From: a bacterium | GTDB taxonomy: Bacteria; UBA9089; UBA9088; JAGUXG01 | Assembly (NCBI GenBank): GCA_020061965.1 | Contig: JAGUXG010000084.1 | Location: forward strand, 1-8,002 | Direction of reading: 5' to 3' | DNA length: 8,002 nt | Shown here: positions 4,863 to 8,002 of the stretch, piece after piece | How positions within the stretch are numbered: the stretch's first letter is position 1 | Layout of the letters: every line of letters begins with the position of its first letter | Notes under the pieces: model-generated | The model's input: only the letters and a program-made list of their open reading frames with translations | What the model was told of the DNA's origin: nothing | Databases searched by the model: none | Translations under genes and position numbers: made by a program

Positions 4863-6243
4863 GAAGTTTGTTTTTTAGAAACTCCTCTGCAAGGATAAAA
4901 GCATCCTCTTTTCCTTTTACCCTTTCATCAATCCATCCTTCAGAGATTGCAGATAAAATCTCTCCTATCAAGGGACCAGATTCGAGACCGAATCTTTCCA
5001 TAATCTCTGTGCCTGTCACTATCTTTGGTGGCTTTAAGGATTGCTCGGGTTTTAGATATTCTCGCAATATTACCTTTATCCCTTCTCTATGTTGGGTTAT
5101 ATCTTCTTCTGTAGTCGCCTCTCCAACTGCGGATAATCTATCTGCTAATGAAAGGAGGAGAACACCTATAAGGTCATCCTCAAGGTCTCTAACTAACCTG
5201 AGGATTGCCTTCCTTGTAATTATTCTGCCTTGTATCAGGGTGCCTATCCTCATATGATGGGCAATAAGCCTCTTTAGACTTGCTATCTCCTTTCCTGAAA
5301 GCCTTATTCTCCTTCCTATTTTACTTATCAATTCCTTTCCGACTATTTCATGACCAATAAACCTGACTTTATCTTCTTCTATCTTCATGGTTTCAGGTTT
5401 TCCAATGTCATGAAAGAGGCAACCTATCTTCAGAATCTCAAATCTGCTGTGTCCTGCAGCAACATCAGTAGCAAGATACCCTTTAATTTCGTCGGGGAAT
5501 ATAGCCATTTCTTTAACTAATATCTCTAACTGCCTTACTGTCTCAATAGAATGATCTAAGAGATTGAGGTGGTGGTATCCATCTGGGCCAATCCCTGGCA
5601 GGCTTGAAAGCTCAGGAAAGAGAATAAGGAGTAAGCCTAAATTATACAATAATTTAAGGTGTTCTGTGCAGTAATCCTGTTTGAGTATTTCAAATAGCTC
5701 ATAATTGATTCTCTCAGAGGCGATATCTTTGATAAGACTGAAATGTTTTTTTATCAAGGTGGAAGTCTTGGGCTCTATCTTAAAACCCAGAGCACAAGAA
5801 AGCCTTACTGCCCGAAGTAGTCTCAAGGGATCATCCAGAATAGAATATTCTGATATGGATTTGATGGTTCTATTTTTGATATCATCCAGGCCAGAGAAGA
5901 GGTCTATAATTTCACCAGTAGAAAGGTTCAAAGCAAGGGCATTTATAGTAAAATCTCTCTTAGCTAAATCCTTTTCAATGCTCTCGGTTATTTTTGCAAA
6001 ATCCAGTTGAAGATCAGGAAGCACCACCCTTGCTGTTGTCTCATCAAGACCAACATAGGCACCATTCAGTCTATCTGCTACCTTTTTGGCAAGTGCTATT
6101 GAATCTCCTAAAACAGCAAAGTCTATATCCTTGCTTTCTTTATTTAGTAGTCTATCCCGCAGAAATCCGCCGACGATAAAGAGGTCAGCTTTTTTAGATT
6201 GAGCAATACTTTGGATGGAAAGAATGAGGTTTAGAAGTTCCAT
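4843..6243 (-). CDS. cca: CCA tRNA nucleotidyltransferase / poly(A) polymerase family with HD domain
   Basis: 466 aa class II nucleotidyltransferase. The catalytic head has FIVGGFLRDRLL (residues 22-33) and the metal-binding DID (39-41), then RDFTINALA (96-104) and DDPLRLLRAVRL (137-148, including the template-like Arg residues). The neck and body are followed by an HD phosphohydrolase domain with His231, LFHDIGKP (His278-Asp279), HH at 329-330 and Asp368 in LADRL. The likely job is adding or repairing the 3' CCA of tRNA. From sequence alone it could be a CC-adding, A-adding or poly(A) enzyme, since these share motifs. The C-terminal VTGTEIMERFGLESGPLIGEIL helix segment is usual for the family. 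No Shine-Dalgarno site is visible before ATG 6243, but the head begins soon after it, so no later start fits. It may be co-transcribed with the sigma factor gene. Confidence 0.92.
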   Translation of the reverse strand: MELLNLILSIQSIAQSKKADLFIVGGFLRDRLLNKESKDIDFAVLGDSIALAKKVADRLNGAYVGLDETTARVVLPDLQLDFAKITESIEKDLAKRDFTINALALNLSTGEIIDLFSGLDDIKNRTIKSISEYSILDDPLRLLRAVRLSCALGFKIEPKTSTLIKKHFSLIKDIASERINYELFEILKQDYCTEHLKLLYNLGLLLILFPELSSLPGIGPDGYHHLNLLDHSIETVRQLEILVKEMAIFPDEIKGYLATDVAAGHSRFEILKIGCLFHDIGKPETMKIEEDKVRFIGHEIVGKELISKIGRRIRLSGKEIASLKRLIAHHMRIGTLIQGRIITRKAILRLVRDLEDDLIGVLLLSLADRLSAVGEATTEEDITQHREGIKVILREYLKPEQSLKPPKIVTGTEIMERFGLESGPLIGEILSAISEGWIDERVKGKEDAFILAEEFLKNKLLDREKG

Positions 6244-6296
6244 ATAATTGGTTTTAATGGTCTTTTCTCTATCTTCTTGTATTTGAGTTCAATATC

Positions 6297-6329
6297 ATTA
6301 TAGACGATAATAGACTAGTCTTGTCTATT
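6297..6329 (-). promoter_or_regulatory. candidate cca promoter with overlapping palindrome
   Basis: On the minus strand a perfect TATAAT lies at 6302-6297, and TAGACA (5/6 to TTGACA) at 6327-6322, with a 19-nt spacer, slightly long. Between and over them lies AATAGAC-N7-GTCTATT (6309-6329), with ACTAGT in its centre, in a suitable position for a repressor operator. The predicted leader to the cca ATG is about 45 nt. Confidence 0.4.
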
Positions 6330-6443
6330 CTTTCTTGAACAACAACAGTCTTTATTCTTGTGATAGGAATGCCATACTCCTAATATACTCAAGAAACACA
6401 AGGTTTACCGAAAAAATATGTGATAAAAGGGAGGATAGGATTC

Positions 6444-6634
6444 AAGGGTTCAAGGATTTGTATGTGTTTAGGTGAAAAAAGAAATGAAGTGTCATAGTGT
6501 CAAAGCGTCAAAGTATAATCTCTCTGACGCTGTGATGCTCTGACCCTTTGACGCTATAAGAGAAGATGAAGCTAAACATATACAAGGATTTAATGATTTC
6601 GCTTTCACTTGACCCCTCGACTCCTTGAACCCTT
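6444..6634. repeat. nested inverted-repeat element, about 190 bp
   Basis: Three pairs of complementary arms share roughly one centre. The outer pair is AAGGGTTCAAGG (6444-6455) with CCTTGAACCCTT (6623-6634), 12/12. The middle pair is TTGTATGTGTTTAG (6458-6471) with 6572-6585, 13/14. The inner pair is AGCGTCAAAG (6504-6513) with CTTTGACGCT (6546-6555), 10/10. The centre also repeats TGACGCT/AGCGTCA words. The left part, 6455-6488, recurs after clpP (7876-7908). It contains no ORF. A MITE-like element or a structured RNA would explain this; neither can be shown here. Confidence 0.65.
6455..6488 (+). repeat. dispersed direct repeat, copy 1
   Basis: A 34-bp sequence starting GATTTGTATGTGTTTAGGTG and ending GAAATGAA. 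It is identical to 7876-7908 apart from one extra A in the A-run (six versus five). Copy 1 lies at the left side of the nested inverted-repeat element. Confidence 0.9.
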
Positions 6635-6656
6635 TTAAGAACAAAATTTTCGCAAA

Positions 6657-6683
6657 GTAAGATTTCTTTGAGTATAACGATAA
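6657..6683 (+). promoter_or_regulatory. candidate sigma-28 promoter
   Basis: GTAAGATT (6657-6664), N11, AACGATAA (6676-6683), compared with the enterobacterial FliA consensus TAAAGTTT-N11-GCCGATAA. It matches 5/8 and 6/8, with exactly the right spacing and the core CGATAA intact. A FliA/WhiG sigma factor is encoded 2 kb away. It would give a leader of about 86 nt to the 138-aa gene. A sigma-70-like alternative lies just downstream, so this is suggestive only. Confidence 0.3.
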
Positions 6684-6688
6684 AATCA

Positions 6689-6718
6689 TTGCAAAAACAT
6701 CCTTTATTTTTTTATACT
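6689..6718 (+). promoter_or_regulatory. candidate sigma-70 promoter of the 138-aa gene
   Basis: TTGCAA (6689-6694, 4/6), an 18-nt spacer, then TATACT (6713-6718, 5/6), about 58 bp before the ATG at 6777. Transcription would start near the leader hairpin at 6729-6749. Confidence 0.4.
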
Positions 6719-6728
6719 TATGCTTATA

Positions 6729-6749
6729 TTTTTTGCGTCTCGCAAGAAA
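6729..6749 (+). promoter_or_regulatory. leader hairpin upstream of the 138-aa gene
   Basis: TTTTTTGCG (6729-6737), loop TCT, CGCAAGAAA (6741-6749): 9 pairs including one G-U. It ends 15 nt before the Shine-Dalgarno site. A similar T-rich/GC/A-rich hairpin precedes clpP. Confidence 0.45.
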
Positions 6750-6776
6750 TATCAAGAAATATTTGGAGGTGATAAT

Positions 6777-7193
6777 ATGGTTTCCCAGATTGAATCTTAT
6801 GTGCCATTACAAGAGGCAATAGGTGGTGGAGAAATAGCACCAGAAAGACCAGCAATGCCGATAAGTAAGGCTGATTCTCCCATGAGGTCAACAATGCCTA
6901 TCTCAGATATCGTTGAACCTGATCCAGCCGCATCTATCCATACCAGCCAATTTTATCAACAACAACAGGTTTACTTTGAGGCAGTAAGAAAGATTGACGC
7001 GGCTGGAGTTCCTACGCCAGGCGGACCAGATGGCTCTCTTCCAGCACCTCATGAGACGACACTTCCTCGCTCTGTCTCTACGCTCATCCATCTTGGTGAA
7101 GATGGCAGAAAAGGCACCTTATCTTACAACCCGTATGTCTATCAAAACTACAAGTGGTTTCAGCCACAAGAAAAGTTCTCGTTCGTCTGGTAA
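6777..7193 (+). CDS. hypothetical protein, 138 aa
   Basis: I do not recognise this protein. ATG 6777 is chosen because GGAGGTGA (6765-6772) sits at ideal spacing; the frame is open further upstream to 6720, but without such a site. It has no signal peptide or membrane helix. Residues 1-55 are rich in Pro, Ser, Ala and Glu, with a repeated (A/T)MPIS at 26-30 and 39-43. Residues 56-72 (TSQFYQQQQVYFEAVRKI) look helical. Residues 76-100 are again rich in Pro and Gly. The C-terminal 30 residues are unusually aromatic (YNPYVYQNYKWF, ending KFSFVW). Most of it looks disordered with a sticky aromatic end. It is followed after 73 bp by clpP on the same strand, possibly in one transcript. A structural or partner-binding role is conceivable but unsupported. 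Confidence 0.75.
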   Translation: MVSQIESYVPLQEAIGGGEIAPERPAMPISKADSPMRSTMPISDIVEPDPAASIHTSQFYQQQQVYFEAVRKIDAAGVPTPGGPDGSLPAPHETTLPRSVSTLIHLGEDGRKGTLSYNPYVYQNYKWFQPQEKFSFVW

Positions 7194-7197
7194 TTAG

Positions 7198-7215
7198 ATT
7201 TTGCGAATGCAAAAT
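7198..7215 (+). repeat. small hairpin after the 138-aa gene
   Basis: ATTTTGC (7198-7204), loop GAAT, GCAAAAT (7209-7215), starting 5 nt after the stop codon. The stem is weak (two GC pairs) and the T-run begins 9 nt later, so it is at best a poor terminator. Confidence 0.35.
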
Positions 7216-7224
7216 TTAGTAATA

Positions 7225-7252
7225 TTTTTTTCTTGCTACTGCAAGAAAAAAA
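7225..7252 (+). promoter_or_regulatory. leader hairpin upstream of clpP
   Basis: TTTTTTTCTTGC (7225-7236), loop TACT, GCAAGAAAAAAA (7241-7252): 12 perfect pairs. It ends one base before the GGGGAGG ribosome binding site (7254-7260). The 3' arm is A-rich, not U-rich, so this is not an intrinsic terminator. Its position suits control of clpP translation or mRNA stability. Confidence 0.5.
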
Positions 7253-7253
7253 T

Positions 7254-7261
7254 GGGGAGGT
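7254..7261 (+). promoter_or_regulatory. Shine-Dalgarno site of clpP
   Basis: GGGGAGGT, with GGAGG 6 nt before the ATG at 7267. It confirms the clpP start and lies directly against the leader hairpin. Confidence 0.8.
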
Positions 7262-7266
7262 AAACT

Positions 7267-7869
7267 ATGTCTAAAATATTTCAGCAGACACTTGTACCAA
7301 TGGTTATTGAGCAGACGGCTCGTGGAGAAAGAGGCTATGATATCTTCTCGCGACTCTTAAAGGATCGAATCATCTTTATTGGCTCTGTCATAGACGATGA
7401 TATAGCCAATACAATCATTGCCCAGATGCTCTACCTTGAATCAGAAGACCCTGAGAAGGATATTGATATCTACCTCAATAACCCAGGTGGAATAGTCACC
7501 TCTGGTCTTGCTGTTTATGATACAATGCAGTATATCAAGTGCAATATCTCCACTATCTGTGTTGGTCAAGCTGCTTCTATGGGTGCTTTGCTTCTTGCCG
7601 CAGGAACAAAGGGAAAGAGATTCGCTCTGCCACATGCTCGAATTATGATTCATCAGCCTTTAGGAGGGGCACAGGGACAAGCATCAGATGTTGGTATCCA
7701 GGCAAAGGAGATCTTGCGGATTAGAGATGAATTGAACCAGATATTGGCAAAACACACGGAAAAACCCTTTGAGCAGATTGAACACGATACAGACAGGGAT
7801 TTCTATATGACTGCTGAAGAAGCAAAAGAGTACGGAATAATTGATGAGGTTTTTATTCACCGCAAATAG
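7267..7869 (+). CDS. clpP: ATP-dependent Clp protease proteolytic subunit
   Basis: 200 aa serine peptidase (family S14) that assembles into the 14-subunit chamber of the Clp protease and degrades proteins unfolded by ClpX, ClpA or ClpC. The catalytic triad is intact: Ser104 in [14 protein letters not shown], His129 in [15 protein letters not shown] and Asp178 in DTDRDFYM. The oxyanion-hole region [10 protein letters not shown] (71-80) is also present. The N-terminus, [23 protein letters not shown], is the usual processed ClpP start, so the propeptide is very short. The length is normal. clpX often follows clpP in bacteria; here the next 133 bases hold only repeats, and no clpX start is seen before the window ends. 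An unknown 138-aa gene lies upstream instead of tig. Confidence 0.97.
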   Translation: MSKIFQQTLVPMVIEQTARGERGYDIFSRLLKDRIIFIGSVIDDDIANTIIAQMLYLESEDPEKDIDIYLNNPGGIVTSGLAVYDTMQYIKCNISTICVGQAASMGALLLAAGTKGKRFALPHARIMIHQPLGGAQGQASDVGIQAKEILRIRDELNQILAKHTEKPFEQIEHDTDRDFYMTAEEAKEYGIIDEVFIHRK

Positions 7870-7875
7870 CCTCTC

Positions 7876-7908
7876 GATTTGTATGTGTTTAGGTGAAAAA
7901 GAAATGAA
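7876..7908 (+). repeat. dispersed direct repeat, copy 2
   Basis: A 33-bp near-identical copy of 6455-6488, beginning 7 bases after the clpP stop codon. Only the left part of the 6444-6634 element is present; the inverted partner arms are not found in the remaining 94 bases. Confidence 0.9.
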
Positions 7909-7915
7909 CTTGAAA

Positions 7916-7977
7916 AATAACCAAGATACAAGAAACAATAACCAAACAATGACCAATAACCAAATTTCAATAACCAA
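7916..7977 (+). repeat. irregular AATAACCAA repeats
   Basis: AATAACCAA occurs at 7916, 7937, 7955 and 7969, interspersed with related words (CAAGATACAAGAAAC, AATGACC). The spacing is irregular (21, 18 and 14), so this is neither a CRISPR nor a regular tandem array. It resembles the other phrase-like repeats in the window in style, not in sequence. Confidence 0.7.
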
Positions 7978-8002
7978 ACAAAAAGGTTAGAGAATATGAT
8001 TA

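Noticed and set aside
4868..6179. Several plus-strand open frames of 60-130 codons
   Set aside because: All are antisense to cca, whose motifs are continuous and convincing.
6492..6755. 87-aa minus-strand frame over the divergent region
   Set aside because: It runs through the nested repeat element and the promoter and leader of the 138-aa gene; low-complexity composition and no ribosome binding site.
7198..7252. Hairpins between the 138-aa gene and clpP as terminators
   Set aside because: The first stem is weak and far from the T-run; the second has an A-rich 3' arm instead of a U-tract.
7684..7977. 97-aa minus-strand frame with a hydrophobic start that looks like a membrane protein
   Set aside because: The hydrophobic part is merely the reverse reading of the AATAACCAA repeats, and the rest is antisense to the end of clpP.
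7916..7977. CRISPR-like array
   Set aside because: The repeat unit is 9 bp, spacing is irregular and spacers are not distinct; no cas genes.
1..8002. tRNA, rRNA or known riboswitch
   Set aside because: I looked in the intergenic regions and saw no cloverleaf, rRNA core sequence or recognisable riboswitch consensus; a covariance search would be decisive.
1..8002. Intact novel defence or mobile system
   Set aside because: The only defence-like sequences (VapC, methyltransferase) are short remnants; no transposase, integrase or effector gene is present.

Overview
The window is AT-rich bacterial DNA from one chromosome. Strong Shine-Dalgarno sites, a Sec-type signal peptide on a TPR protein and an NrfD-type membrane protein suggest a Gram-negative-like, probably anaerobic bacterium. 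The gene order (clpP without clpX, orphan nrfD, orphan FliA/WhiG sigma factor, cca, dcd) is not one I recognise. An uncultivated deep-branching lineage is plausible, but that is inference.

Layout. Bases 1-557 hold no intact gene. They contain a 12-bp direct repeat around a near-palindrome, a 17-bp inverted repeat in phrase-like GTTGTAGG sequence, and a readable N-terminal fragment of a VapC-type PIN toxin. At 558-1819 a DUF167/YggU protein and a secreted TPR protein are coupled by an ATGA overlap. At 1825-2067 lie pieces of a dead DNA methyltransferase in two frames, running directly into the ribosome binding site of dcd (2070-2630). dcd converges with nrfD (2634-3832, minus), which is split by a frameshift consistent with one extra TA in a TATATA run. 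Upstream of nrfD are a perfect 22-bp hairpin, a FliA/WhiG sigma factor (3917-4744, minus), a possible 38-aa ORF filling the gap, and cca (4843-6243, minus). Bases 6244-6776 form a divergent control region: a cca promoter candidate, a nested inverted-repeat element of about 190 bp, and two alternative promoters for an unrecognised 138-aa protein (6777-7193). clpP (7267-7869) follows. The right edge carries a second copy of a 33-34 bp repeat and AATAACCAA repeats.

Functional picture. The intact genes are housekeeping: tRNA CCA maturation (cca), dUTP supply for dTMP (dcd), proteolysis (clpP). The accessory genes (VapC, methyltransferase, nrfD) are broken or fragmentary. I find no convincing intact new defence or mobile system. 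The most unusual signals are the repeat elements, the hairpin before nrfD, the related hairpins before the 138-aa gene and clpP, and the unknown 138-aa protein beside clpP.
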